A stretch of 64,000 nt of DNA from Alphaproteobacteria bacterium (GTDB lineage Bacteria > Pseudomonadota > Alphaproteobacteria > Rs-D84), in assembly GCA_017472065.1 (NCBI GenBank), contig JAFURB010000004.1, positions 55,574 to 119,573 of the forward strand. The letters run 5' to 3'. The notes beneath the pieces were generated by a model that did no database searches, was not told the DNA's origin, and saw only the letters and a program-made list of their open reading frames with translations. Position 1 is the first letter of the stretch, and every line of letters starts with the position of its first letter. Shown here in pieces: positions 1 through 7,414 of the stretch. A program made the translations under genes and the position numbers.

Positions 1-2
1 AT

Positions 3-608
3 GTTGAGACATTGTCAGCACTGAAATCACTGGATGCGATTGGCAAGGCAGATGTTGTCATACTGGTCGTGGATGCCACCAAGAATATTGAAAACCAGGC
101 ACTGGGGATTGCAGGACGTGTTTATGATGCCGGCAAAATACTGTGCGTGGCATTGAATAAATGGGATCTGGTTGATGCGGCGGAACGCGATGAAAAATTA
201 CTAAAATTAAAGCATCAGTTTTCAAATTCTTTTCATCAAATTATCAAACCGTTAATCCTGGCTATTTCTGCAGAAACAGGTATGGGGGTTCAAAACCTGT
301 TCAAACGCGTGTATGAACAGTGGGACATTTCATCTTCGACATCACCAACCAGTCTGATTAACCGTATTGTCGAAAAACTGGTTGCAGAACGTCAACCACC
401 AATGTCGCGACTGAAACGACCAATGAAATTAAAGTTTGCACGCCAGACGGGCCGTCATCCAATGCGTATAACAATTAATGTTGGTGGCGCATCGGATATT
501 CCAGAATCATATACGCGATATCTGCGACGCGGTATCGCAACGGCGTTAAAATGGGAACACTTGCCCATTGTAATTGAATATAAAAAGGCAGATAATCCAT
601 TTGACTGA
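3..608 (+). CDS. der: Ribosome assembly GTPase Der (EngA), C-terminal part, cut by window edge
   Basis: Der is a double-GTPase that acts in assembly of the 50S ribosomal subunit. The frame is open from base 3, so the N-terminal GTPase domain lies outside the window. Visible are the end of the second G domain (ILVVDA after the switch II helix, then the G4 motif NKWD near residue 50) and the KH-like C-terminal domain (RPMKLKFARQTGRHP, then NPFD at the end). A TTG at 12 could serve as a start but would fall inside the G domain, so I read the gene as truncated by the window, not as a short gene. A strong terminator follows at once. Der often sits beside bamB/yfgM; here those genes are about 14 kb away. 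Confidence 0.93.
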   Translation, partial: VETLSALKSLDAIGKADVVILVVDATKNIENQALGIAGRVYDAGKILCVALNKWDLVDAAERDEKLLKLKHQFSNSFHQIIKPLILAISAETGMGVQNLFKRVYEQWDISSSTSPTSLINRIVEKLVAERQPPMSRLKRPMKLKFARQTGRHPMRITINVGGASDIPESYTRYLRRGIATALKWEHLPIVIEYKKADNPFD

Positions 609-615
609 CATTGGT

Positions 616-645
616 AAAAAACACTGGCAAATGCCAGTGTTTTTT
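616..645 (+). terminator. Rho-independent terminator after der
   Basis: A symmetric hairpin with stem CACTGGCA/TGCCAGTG and a two-base AA loop, flanked by six A and six T, lies 8 nt past the der stop. It is a variant of the CCGGCA/TGCCGG terminator palindrome that recurs through the window. Confidence 0.9.
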
Positions 646-703
646 ATTTGATAATACAGTATATATTTCCTAGAATTACCTGTAAGAACAAAGGAAGATG
701 GAA

Positions 704-1786
704 ATGAAAATCTATGAACAGACAGAACTGGATTTCAAAGATGTGTTAATCAAACCAAAACGGTCTTATATTAATTCTAGATCTGAAACAGATGTTACTC
801 GCGAATACAAGTTCAAATGGTGTCCACGCAAAATTATTGGTACCGGCGTTATCACGGCAAATATGGCGACCGTTGGGACATTTGAAATCGCAAAACATAT
901 GATGCAAAACAAGATGTTTTGTTGTCTGCACAAACATTATTCATTGGATGAATTGATTAAATTTATCACTGAAAATGATTGCAGCGAATATGTGTTCTTG
1001 TCAATGGGGCTGCGTGATGACGATATCGAAAAAATATATACGATTTTGGACCAATATCCTGATAAATGTCGCAATATATGTATTGATGTTCCAAATGCAT
1101 ATATTCCACGCGTCAAAGAACTGGTGATTCGCATGCGACAAAAATATCCAGATATTTTGTTAATGGTGGGTAATGCGGTTACAGCAGAACTGGTCGAAGA
1201 TTTAATATTATCCGGGGCTGATATTATCAAATGCGGCATCGGCAGTGGCAGTGCATGTACCACCCGTCGCATGACTGGTGTTGGTCGGCCACAGTTATCA
1301 ACAATATTCGAATGTGCCGATGTGGCGCACGGCATTGGCGGTATGATTTGTTCCGATGGTGGAATCGTACATATCGGCGATGTTGCCAAGGCATTTGGTG
1401 CCGGTGCAGACTTTGTGATGATGGGTGGATTCTTTGCCGGATGCCTCGAAGCCGCCGGTGATATTATCACGAAAAAATTCCAAGTAAATCAAATCGATGA
1501 AAATGGCGAATTTTTAATCGAAACAAAACAGTTCAAGGTATTCTATGGCATGTCGTCTGAATATGCCCAGAAAACCCACTATTGCGGAATGCCGTCATAT
1601 CGTGCCAGCGAAGGCAGATTTGTAGAAGTTCCATTAAAGCCATCAATCGACCGGCTTTTACAGGATATTTTGGGAGGTCTGCGGTCATGCATGACATATA
1701 TCGGTGCGCGCCGGTTGAAAGACATTTCAAAATGCACAACATTTTATCGCGTGAACACACAACTAAATACTGTGTTTGAAAAGTGA
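704..1786 (+). CDS. guaC: GMP reductase GuaC
   Basis: Converts GMP to IMP with NADPH, returning guanine nucleotides to the adenine branch. It is an IMPDH/GMPR-fold barrel without a CBS insert. The catalytic loop GIGSGSACTTR holds the nucleophile Cys at about residue 185, followed by the GMPR-type TGVGRPQLSTI; FLSMG and SDGG phosphate-binding motifs are present. Two ATGs are possible, at 698 and 704. I prefer 704 because the Shine-Dalgarno AAGGAAG (691-697) abuts the first ATG but lies 6 nt from the second. At about 360 residues it matches the animal/enterobacterial GuaC size. It is monocistronic between two terminators and convergent with the MacB pair. Confidence 0.93.
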   Translation: MKIYEQTELDFKDVLIKPKRSYINSRSETDVTREYKFKWCPRKIIGTGVITANMATVGTFEIAKHMMQNKMFCCLHKHYSLDELIKFITENDCSEYVFLSMGLRDDDIEKIYTILDQYPDKCRNICIDVPNAYIPRVKELVIRMRQKYPDILLMVGNAVTAELVEDLILSGADIIKCGIGSGSACTTRRMTGVGRPQLSTIFECADVAHGIGGMICSDGGIVHIGDVAKAFGAGADFVMMGGFFAGCLEAAGDIITKKFQVNQIDENGEFLIETKQFKVFYGMSSEYAQKTHYCGMPSYRASEGRFVEVPLKPSIDRLLQDILGGLRSCMTYIGARRLKDISKCTTFYRVNTQLNTVFEK

Positions 1787-1787
1787 T

Positions 1788-1817
1788 AAAAAACACCGGC
1801 AAATGCCGGTGTTTTTT
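1788..1817. terminator. Bidirectional terminator between guaC and the MacB permease gene
   Basis: Perfect hairpin ACACCGGCA/TGCCGGTGT with an AA loop, six A before and six T after, so it can work for both converging transcripts. Its right edge overlaps the stop codon region of the minus-strand gene. Confidence 0.92.
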
Positions 1818-3033
1818 ATTCATATCTTAAACTGTCGATTGGGTTTAATTTTGCAGCCTTCATCGCAGGCATAACACCCGATGACAGCCCCACAATAACC
1901 GCAACAGATACCGATAATACAACCGGCCATATGCTGAACGGGACATTATATCCCAGAATCCCACGACCAACACCCTGGGCCAGCCCTACCCCAAGAATCA
2001 AACCAATCATAGACCCCAGGAACGATATCATTATCGATTCTGCAAGAAACTGAATAATAATATGACGTTCACGGGCGCCGATGGCCTTGCGTATGCCGAT
2101 TTCGCGTGTGCGTTCCGCAACCGATACCAACATCATGTTCATAATGCCAATCGCACCAACCAATAATGATACCGCTGCAATCGCAATCAGCAATAATTTC
2201 AAATAACCCGTTACTGTGTTCATGGTTTCCATAATCTGTTTCATGTCCATGATTTGAAAGTCATCAACAACATCGTCTTTTAATTTGTGCCGTTGACGCA
2301 ACAGGGTTGTTATCTGTTCAATTGCCAATGCATTGTCGGATTCTGGATACAATTTTAACGCAATCATATTTACCGAATTTGGAAATCTCGATCCCTGAAG
2401 ACGCTTTTTCAGTGTTGTAATTGGAACAATTACCATGTCATCTTGGCTGCCCATGGCGGAATCACCCTTGGCCTTTGTAACACCGATGATTGTAACGGGG
2501 GTGTTTTGGATACGAATAACTTCGCCCACTGGGTTTTGTGGCAACCCCAGTTCTTCGGCGGTTTCTGGGCCAACAACCGCATATGTTGATGCGTTGCGTA
2601 CCGCCGACATATCAAAAAATGTACCGTATTCTATTTCAATGTTTTGAACCGTGGTATAGTCTGGATACACACCCATCATTGATGTCCCCCAGTTTTTATT
2701 ACCATAAATTACCTGGGCAGATCCGGGTTGAACCGGCGTAATCGCCATGACATCGGGCAATTTTGCAATAAACTGGGCATCGTCAATTGTTAATGTTTGA
2801 CGGTTTCCCGTACGCACACCGGCACTTTGCGCCGCGCCGGCACGAATCATAATCGTATTTGTGCCAAGGGATGAAAACTGGTCCGTGATTTGATGTTGAA
2901 CCGTTTCACCAACAGCAACCATAATAACCACCGCCATAACACCGATAATAATCCCCAATACTGTCAAAAAAGAACGGATTTTGTTACCGCTGATGGAAAG
3001 CCACGATTCTTTTAGAATATCATTAATACTCAT
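1816..3033 (-). CDS. MacB-type ABC transporter permease (FtsX fold)
   Basis: A 405-residue membrane subunit of a MacB-like tripartite efflux or lipoprotein-handling transporter. One TM helix lies near residues 20-45 (RSFLTVLGIIIGVMAVVIMV), followed by a large periplasmic MacB_PCD-like domain (about 50-270) and three C-terminal TM helices with the FtsX signature NMMLVSVAERTREIGIRKAIGAR. It starts 25 nt after the stop of its ATPase gene, so the pair is one operon. E. coli MacB fuses ATPase and permease in one chain; here they are separate. A MacA-like adaptor and a TolC-like channel at 41-44 kb are plausible partners. Substrate is unknown. Confidence 0.88.
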   Translation of the reverse strand: MSINDILKESWLSISGNKIRSFLTVLGIIIGVMAVVIMVAVGETVQHQITDQFSSLGTNTIMIRAGAAQSAGVRTGNRQTLTIDDAQFIAKLPDVMAITPVQPGSAQVIYGNKNWGTSMMGVYPDYTTVQNIEIEYGTFFDMSAVRNASTYAVVGPETAEELGLPQNPVGEVIRIQNTPVTIIGVTKAKGDSAMGSQDDMVIVPITTLKKRLQGSRFPNSVNMIALKLYPESDNALAIEQITTLLRQRHKLKDDVVDDFQIMDMKQIMETMNTVTGYLKLLLIAIAAVSLLVGAIGIMNMMLVSVAERTREIGIRKAIGARERHIIIQFLAESIMISFLGSMIGLILGVGLAQGVGRGILGYNVPFSIWPVVLSVSVAVIVGLSSGVMPAMKAAKLNPIDSLRYE

Positions 3034-3058
3034 GTTTTATGCCCCCTGCCCCGTGTGT

Positions 3059-3781
3059 TTATAAATTATCATCGTTTTTCGGTATTTTGCCGTCATAGTT
3101 TATTTTACCATCGCGAATATGAATCAGTCTGTTGGCGTATTTTGCAATATCAAATTCATGGGTAATCATTACAATTGTAATCCCCAGATCATGATTTAAT
3201 TCTTTGAAGAACTTTAATATCTCGTTCCCCATTTTACTGTCTAATGCACCAGTGGGTTCGTCGGCCAATATCAATTTAGGTTCGCCCGCCAATGCGCGCG
3301 CAATGGCAACGCGTTGTTTCATACCACCTGACAATTGTGTCGGCAAATAAGATTCAAACTTTTCCAATCCCACACGTCGCAGCATTTCACGCGCACGACG
3401 CTGACGTTCTTCGCGGGTCATGCCACGATACATTAACGGCAGCATAACATTGTCCAGTACACTGCGTTTTGGCAACAAATTAAACTGCTGAAAAACAAAG
3501 CCAATGTATTCATTGCGAACCAGTGCCAGTTCATCTGTTGTTAAACCCGTCACATCATTTCCGTACAGTTCATAAACACCACTGGTCGGTGTATCAAGCG
3601 CACCAATAATATTCATACATGTCGATTTGCCCGACCCAGACGGCCCCATAATCGCAACAAATTCCCCAGATTTTACAGTAAAATTTATATCAAATAAAAC
3701 CTGCTGTTCACCGCCCAGTTCCAGTGGAAAACTTTTATTGATGTGTTTTAGCGAAATTATTATCTCGGACGATTTTTTCAT
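3059..3781 (-). CDS. MacB/LolD-type ABC transporter ATPase
   Basis: ATP-binding subunit of the transporter encoded with the downstream permease. All ABC motifs are visible: Walker [11 protein letters not shown]-loop [10 protein letters not shown], signature [15 protein letters not shown], Walker [13 protein letters not shown], and the H-loop ITHEFD. The start at 3781 (MKKSSEI) gives 240 residues, the usual size for this family, and is preceded by a purine-rich GGGAAAGAGAG site. The frame stays open further upstream, but that part is unlike any ABC protein and crosses the divergent radical SAM promoter. The ATPase is first in a two-gene operon. Confidence 0.92.
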   Translation of the reverse strand: MKKSSEIIISLKHINKSFPLELGGEQQVLFDINFTVKSGEFVAIMGPSGSGKSTCMNIIGALDTPTSGVYELYGNDVTGLTTDELALVRNEYIGFVFQQFNLLPKRSVLDNVMLPLMYRGMTREERQRRAREMLRRVGLEKFESYLPTQLSGGMKQRVAIARALAGEPKLILADEPTGALDSKMGNEILKFFKELNHDLGITIVMITHEFDIAKYANRLIHIRDGKINYDGKIPKNDDNL

Positions 3782-3855
3782 AACTCTCTTTCCCTGTATT
3801 TCCCGGATATTATACCATAAAAAATAAATACAAATAAATTGATTTATATTCAATA

Positions 3856-3886
3856 TTGACAAAACATGATTTAGTGGTATTATAAT
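3856..3886 (+). promoter_or_regulatory. Promoter of the radical SAM gene, apparently leaderless
   Basis: Perfect -35 TTGACA at 3856-3861. The -10 is TATTAT (3878-3883, spacer 16) or the overlapping TATAAT (3881-3886, spacer 19). The ATG at 3894 is 7-10 nt after the -10 and there is no Shine-Dalgarno, so transcription probably starts at or within a few bases of the start codon. Confidence 0.7.
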
Positions 3887-3893
3887 TTGCATC

Positions 3894-4904
3894 ATGTCAA
3901 AGATTAAACAAATTTTTGAATACACAATTGACCGGATTTTCCCGGTGGGCGTGGTTGTGCGCGATTTGCCGTATGTCATGATTTTCAAAACCACACATTG
4001 GTGTTGGTATAATTGCCCACATTGCTGTGAATCAGCGGGAAAAAATCAGCCGGCCGAATTTATCCCAGCCGATGTTATAAAATTCTATACAGATTCCGCC
4101 AGGGCCGATCCAAAATTTACAAAAGAAATTGTTTTAACCGGTGGCGAAATAATGGCATCATATAAATTCGATATAGAAAACTATGTCCCCGATTTAATGA
4201 ATTATATTGCCGGTCACGGTATCAGGTTGGACATAAAAACAAATGGCGCATGGATTCGCAACAAAGAATTACGCACCAAAATTGTCCCAGATTTAATAAA
4301 TATAAACGAACTTAATTCAAAATATCGCCGTTTACCATACCAGATTTCTTTGTCACTGGATAAATACCATCCAAACGCACTGGAAAACACATATAAAATT
4401 ATATGTGAATTGATGCGGCGCAACAAAAACAAGCCTATGATTTTGCTGCATATATCTGGATTTATGGGACAAGATGCGATGTATAATGAATTGCTGGCAA
4501 AATTATTGAAAAATCCAAAAATTAAAATTGAAAACGCATATGTTGCATCAACATCTGGTAACGCAATTCCATTACATGTTATAAATCGTTGTGTGGCACT
4601 GCGCCCATCGTTTGATGCGTTGCTGTTTGCAGGTGGACGCGCCAAAAATTTACCAGAAGCATTTCCAACCAAAAACCCAACATTTGAAATTATAAATGAC
4701 GATGCAAATCTATTAATGGCGTTTGATTCTATGGGCAATGTAACACTGGGGGAAAATTCCGGACGAAAAATAACGGTCCCCTGGCGCGACAAAGATGGAA
4801 ATCCCCGGAATTTGCCGGCAATTAAACATGATTTAGTAAAACGCGCACGATATGAACAATTGCGACAAAAAATAATTGATTTGAAACGAATTTTCGTTAA
4901 ATAA
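3894..4904 (+). CDS. Radical SAM protein of unknown substrate
   Basis: A 336-residue radical SAM enzyme. The iron-sulfur motif is CWYNCPHCC (CX3CX2C, near residue 37), followed by the SAM-binding LTGGE motif near residue 83 and a TNG segment in the barrel. No SPASM-type Cys cluster is obvious at the C terminus, so an auxiliary cluster seems absent. It is transcribed alone, divergent from the MacB-type ATPase (112 nt apart), and ends at a terminator shared with parB. Lack of a ribosome site and a very short leader suggest leaderless translation. I cannot name a reaction; maturation of a peptide or RNA is possible, but nothing nearby looks like a precursor. Confidence 0.75.
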   Translation: MSKIKQIFEYTIDRIFPVGVVVRDLPYVMIFKTTHWCWYNCPHCCESAGKNQPAEFIPADVIKFYTDSARADPKFTKEIVLTGGEIMASYKFDIENYVPDLMNYIAGHGIRLDIKTNGAWIRNKELRTKIVPDLININELNSKYRRLPYQISLSLDKYHPNALENTYKIICELMRRNKNKPMILLHISGFMGQDAMYNELLAKLLKNPKIKIENAYVASTSGNAIPLHVINRCVALRPSFDALLFAGGRAKNLPEAFPTKNPTFEIINDDANLLMAFDSMGNVTLGENSGRKITVPWRDKDGNPRNLPAIKHDLVKRARYEQLRQKIIDLKRIFVK

Positions 4905-4912
4905 AAAATCTA

Positions 4913-4942
4913 AAAAAACACCGGCAAATGCCGGTGTTTTTT
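4913..4942. terminator. Bidirectional terminator between the radical SAM gene and parB
   Basis: Hairpin ACACCGGCA/TGCCGGTGT with AA loop, flanked by A6 and T6. The genes converge here and the parB stop codon overlaps the T-run. Confidence 0.92.
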
Positions 4943-5819
4943 ATGACAATTTTTCTATTAATTCTTCCAGTTGGGTTCGTGTCGCAAATGATATGATAAT
5001 TTGACCTGCCCCACCCCGTCTTTCAACGATTTTTACCGGCGCATCGATATTTTTTGCGATTTTTGATTCCATTTCACGAACGATTTTCGTATCAATAGTT
5101 CTTGAAACTTTTTCCCGGCGTTTACCAGCTTTTTTGCCAGAATTTACCATTGCCTGGGTTTCAGCAACAGACATGTTATTACCAATAATTTGATGCGCCA
5201 ATTCGGTTGGATTTTCTGCAACCGCAATTGTACGGGCATGAGATGCGGATATTTGCCCCTGCTCTACTAATTCTTGGACAGATTCTGGCAATGTTGTTAA
5301 ACGCAAAATATTGCGAATATAACTGGCCGATTTGCCAATCAAGCGCGCAACATCATCCAAACTGTATGCACACTGGGTCATAATATTTTGATATGCGTTT
5401 GCTTCTTCTATGGGGTTCAGGTTTTCACGCTGAACATTTTCAATCAGCGCAATTTCCATCGCATTTTCATTGCTAAGTGTTTTTACCAATGCCGGTATTT
5501 CGTTTAATCCGGCCAGTTTACTGGCACGATAACGACGTTCGCCTGCGACAATTTCATACATGTATGGACGCCCCGTCACAGTCCGCAACAAGATTGGTTG
5601 TAAAACACCCTTTTCGCGAATAGATGCCGCCAAATCTTTTAATTCTTCTTCGCTGAAAGTTTTGCGTGGCTGGTCAGGATTGGCACCAATTTGAACCAAT
5701 GGTATATTTTTGACAACAACGCGTTCCCCACCGGCTAAAACAGAAATATCCGGAATTGTACCCTTGGCCATTTGCAGGTCGGCCAAACCACGCCCTAGTC
5801 CAAATTTATTCGATGACAT
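4941..5819 (-). CDS. parB: Chromosome-partitioning protein ParB
   Basis: DNA-sliding CTPase clamp that loads at parS and works with ParA in chromosome segregation. The N-terminal GLGRGL segment is the usual ParA-interacting peptide. The CTP-binding core has GERRYRA and ENVQRENLNPIEEA, and the central helix-turn-helix is DVARLIGKSASYIRNIL. A C-terminal dimerization domain follows, for 292 residues in total, a normal length. The start at 5819 lies 14 nt inside the parA 3' end, so the two are translationally coupled. Two parS-like sites lie 120-240 nt upstream of parA. Confidence 0.95.
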   Translation of the reverse strand: MSSNKFGLGRGLADLQMAKGTIPDISVLAGGERVVVKNIPLVQIGANPDQPRKTFSEEELKDLAASIREKGVLQPILLRTVTGRPYMYEIVAGERRYRASKLAGLNEIPALVKTLSNENAMEIALIENVQRENLNPIEEANAYQNIMTQCAYSLDDVARLIGKSASYIRNILRLTTLPESVQELVEQGQISASHARTIAVAENPTELAHQIIGNNMSVAETQAMVNSGKKAGKRREKVSRTIDTKIVREMESKIAKNIDAPVKIVERRGGAGQIIISFATRTQLEELIEKLS

Positions 5820-6591
5820 TTTCTAATCCTTCGGTTTTTTCAACTACTTCGGTTGCGACACGCAAATACGCCTGGGCGCCCGGTGATTTGAAATCATAAA
5901 ACAGTGCGGGTTTGCCGTGACTTGGTGCCTCAGACACGCGGACATTGCGCGGAACAACCGTCTTGAACACAGTTGTGCCAAACGCGTTACGCACATCGTC
6001 TTCGACGGCGCGTGTTAGACCATATTGTTTTGCATACATCGTTAGCAACACACCCAAAATTTCCAGATTTGGATTCCATTTTTCACGAACCGCAGAAATA
6101 GTGTCTGTTAATTGTGTTAATCCTTCAAGTGCATAGAATTCACACTGTAATGGTATAATCACAGAATCGGCCGCCGTCAGCGCATTAACCGTCAAATACC
6201 CCAACGCCGGCGGACAATCCAGTAAAATATAGTCATAATGTTCGGCAACCGTACGCAACGCATCACGCAGACGAAATTCTGGATTATCCATACCCAACAA
6301 ATCTATTTCTAGTCCCGCCAATGCCTGGGATGATGGCAACAGATGCAATCCCGGTACCGCCGTTGATAAAATATTATCTGTGATATTTGCCGTCCCCATA
6401 ATAACACCATACGCACTTTGACGATGGTCGGCACGAACAAACCCCAAACCCGTCCCAGCATTACCCTGGGGATCTAAATCAATTAACAAAACCCGGCGTT
6501 TAATTGCGGCCAACGACGCACCAATATTAATTGCAGTTGTCGTTTTACCAACACCACCTTTTTGATTTGCAAACGCAATAATTTTTACCAT
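5806..6591 (-). CDS. parA: Chromosome-partitioning ATPase ParA (Soj)
   Basis: Walker-type ATPase that forms the nucleoid gradient used by ParB-parS complexes. It has the deviant Walker A KGGVGKTT, the Walker A' DLDPQGN, and LLDCPPALG. I chose the ATG at 6591 (MVKIIAFANQKGG, 261 residues). A TTG at 6600 would add three residues, but AGGA sits directly against it, whereas the same AGGA is about 9 nt from the ATG. It is first in the parA-parB operon, downstream of rsmG on the same strand, the conserved alphaproteobacterial order. An AT-rich 240-nt gap and a terminator separate it from rsmG. Confidence 0.95.
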   Translation of the reverse strand: MVKIIAFANQKGGVGKTTTAINIGASLAAIKRRVLLIDLDPQGNAGTGLGFVRADHRQSAYGVIMGTANITDNILSTAVPGLHLLPSSQALAGLEIDLLGMDNPEFRLRDALRTVAEHYDYILLDCPPALGYLTVNALTAADSVIIPLQCEFYALEGLTQLTDTISAVREKWNPNLEILGVLLTMYAKQYGLTRAVEDDVRNAFGTTVFKTVVPRNVRVSEAPSHGKPALFYDFKSPGAQAYLRVATEVVEKTEGLENVIE

Positions 6592-6631
6592 CCTTTCCAA
6601 TCCTGATAAATTAGTTTAAGTTCTTTCTAAG

Positions 6632-6658
6632 GTTATAAAAACACATCGATTCGGTCAA
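6632..6658 (-). promoter_or_regulatory. Candidate parAB promoter
   Basis: On the minus strand, TTGACC (6653-6658) and TATAAC (6632-6637) are separated by 15 nt, about 35 nt upstream of the parA start. The spacer is short, so this is tentative. Confidence 0.4.
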
Positions 6659-6710
6659 GACATTAAAAAACGCACCATAAAAACACACTATAAACAACAT
6701 ATTATTTTTT

Positions 6711-6725
6711 ATTTCATGTGAAACA
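6711..6725. promoter_or_regulatory. parS-like site 1
   Basis: ATTTCATGTGAAACA matches the canonical parS TGTTTCACGTGAAACA except at the central CA/TG step and the left end. The core TTTCATGTGAAA (6712-6723) recurs exactly at 6821-6832. Both lie between rsmG and parA, where ParB sites are expected. Confidence 0.6.
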
Positions 6726-6756
6726 CACGCTTTTTTTCAACAACACAAACAAAATA

Positions 6757-6780
6757 CAAAAATGCCGGCATTTGCCGGCC
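6757..6780 (-). terminator. Terminator after rsmG
   Basis: GCCGGCA (6764-6770), a TT loop and TGCCGGC (6773-6779); on the minus strand the hairpin is followed by ATTTTTG. It separates rsmG from the parAB operon. Confidence 0.7.
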
Positions 6781-6820
6781 AAAACATCACTTTTATGTAA
6801 TTACAATAAATTACACGGTA

Positions 6821-6832
6821 TTTCATGTGAAA
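6821..6832. promoter_or_regulatory. parS-like site 2
   Basis: TTTCATGTGAAA, the same 12-mer as parS-like site 1, directly abutting the rsmG stop codon. The two sites are 109 bp apart. Confidence 0.55.
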
Positions 6833-7393
6833 TTACCGGTCAAAACGCACAAAAATAATAAAACCATCACCTGTTTTCGACGGTGTTAATTCATAATTAA
6901 ATTTATATTTGCGTTTTGCATCCATAATTTCTTTTTCTATTTCCCGGCCTTTTAGCAAAAAAAGCCGGCATTTTGTGCGCGCAACATAATCCATTATCTT
7001 GGTCAATGATGCAAATGCACGCGCAGTAAACACCAAATCATCGTTTTTGGCCGGTAATTGCCGGACAAAATCTTCAAGTCTGCCGTGATAGATTTCCAGG
7101 TTTTTTAAGCCCAATTCTTCTTTGACCGCACGCAAAAAAGAAACCTTTTTGCCAATCGATTCGATACATGTGACATGCCACCCCAAAATCGCCAGTACAA
7201 CCGCCGGAAATCCAGCACCACTGCCCATATCTGCGATACGAACATCGCGTGGCAAAACATCCGCCAATTGCGCTGAATCCGCAATATGGCGCGTTTGTAT
7301 ATCGTTTAGCGTACTGGGGGCGACCAGATTCATCCGCGCCGACCAGTCACGCAACAGTTTTTCATATTGTTCAAATTTGACTTTATTACTCAT
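6833..7393 (-). CDS. rsmG: 16S rRNA (guanine-527-N7)-methyltransferase RsmG (GidB)
   Basis: Methylates G527 in the 530 loop of 16S rRNA using SAM. The SAM-binding motif ADMGSGAGFPAVVLA is at about residues 52-66, followed by the acidic CIES and the GRLED segment. It is 186 residues long, slightly shorter than most RsmG. The start at 7393 has no Shine-Dalgarno, and a TAGAAT -10-like box ends only 8 nt upstream, so it may be leaderless. Its start codon is just 21 bp from that of the divergent TPR gene. The partner gidA/mnmG is not adjacent; it lies at 25.6 kb with fabG. Confidence 0.93.
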   Translation of the reverse strand: MSNKVKFEQYEKLLRDWSARMNLVAPSTLNDIQTRHIADSAQLADVLPRDVRIADMGSGAGFPAVVLAILGWHVTCIESIGKKVSFLRAVKEELGLKNLEIYHGRLEDFVRQLPAKNDDLVFTARAFASLTKIMDYVARTKCRLFLLKGREIEKEIMDAKRKYKFNYELTPSKTGDGFIIFVRFDR

Positions 7394-7413
7394 AAGCGGT
7401 ATTCTAGCATAAT
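7377..7413. promoter_or_regulatory. Overlapping divergent promoter for rsmG and the TPR gene
   Basis: Plus strand: TTGACT (7377-7382), 17-nt spacer, TATTCT (7400-7405), ATG at 7415. Minus strand: TAGAAT (7406-7401), ATG at 7393. The two -10 boxes occupy the same bases in opposite senses, so each start codon is 8-9 nt beyond a -10 and neither gene has a Shine-Dalgarno. The minus -35 is unclear. Confidence 0.5.
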
Positions 7414-7414
7414 C

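Noticed and set aside
12..14. TTG as the true start of the first gene
   Set aside because: It would begin in the middle of the second Der GTPase domain; the frame is open to the window edge.
937..1470. Long minus-strand frame inside guaC
   Set aside because: Shadow of a conserved gene; composition follows guaC codon structure in reverse.
6592..6832. Possible replication origin between parA and rsmG
   Set aside because: AT-rich and near parAB, but I find no TTATCCACA-type DnaA boxes here; the only perfect one seen is at 61570, alone.
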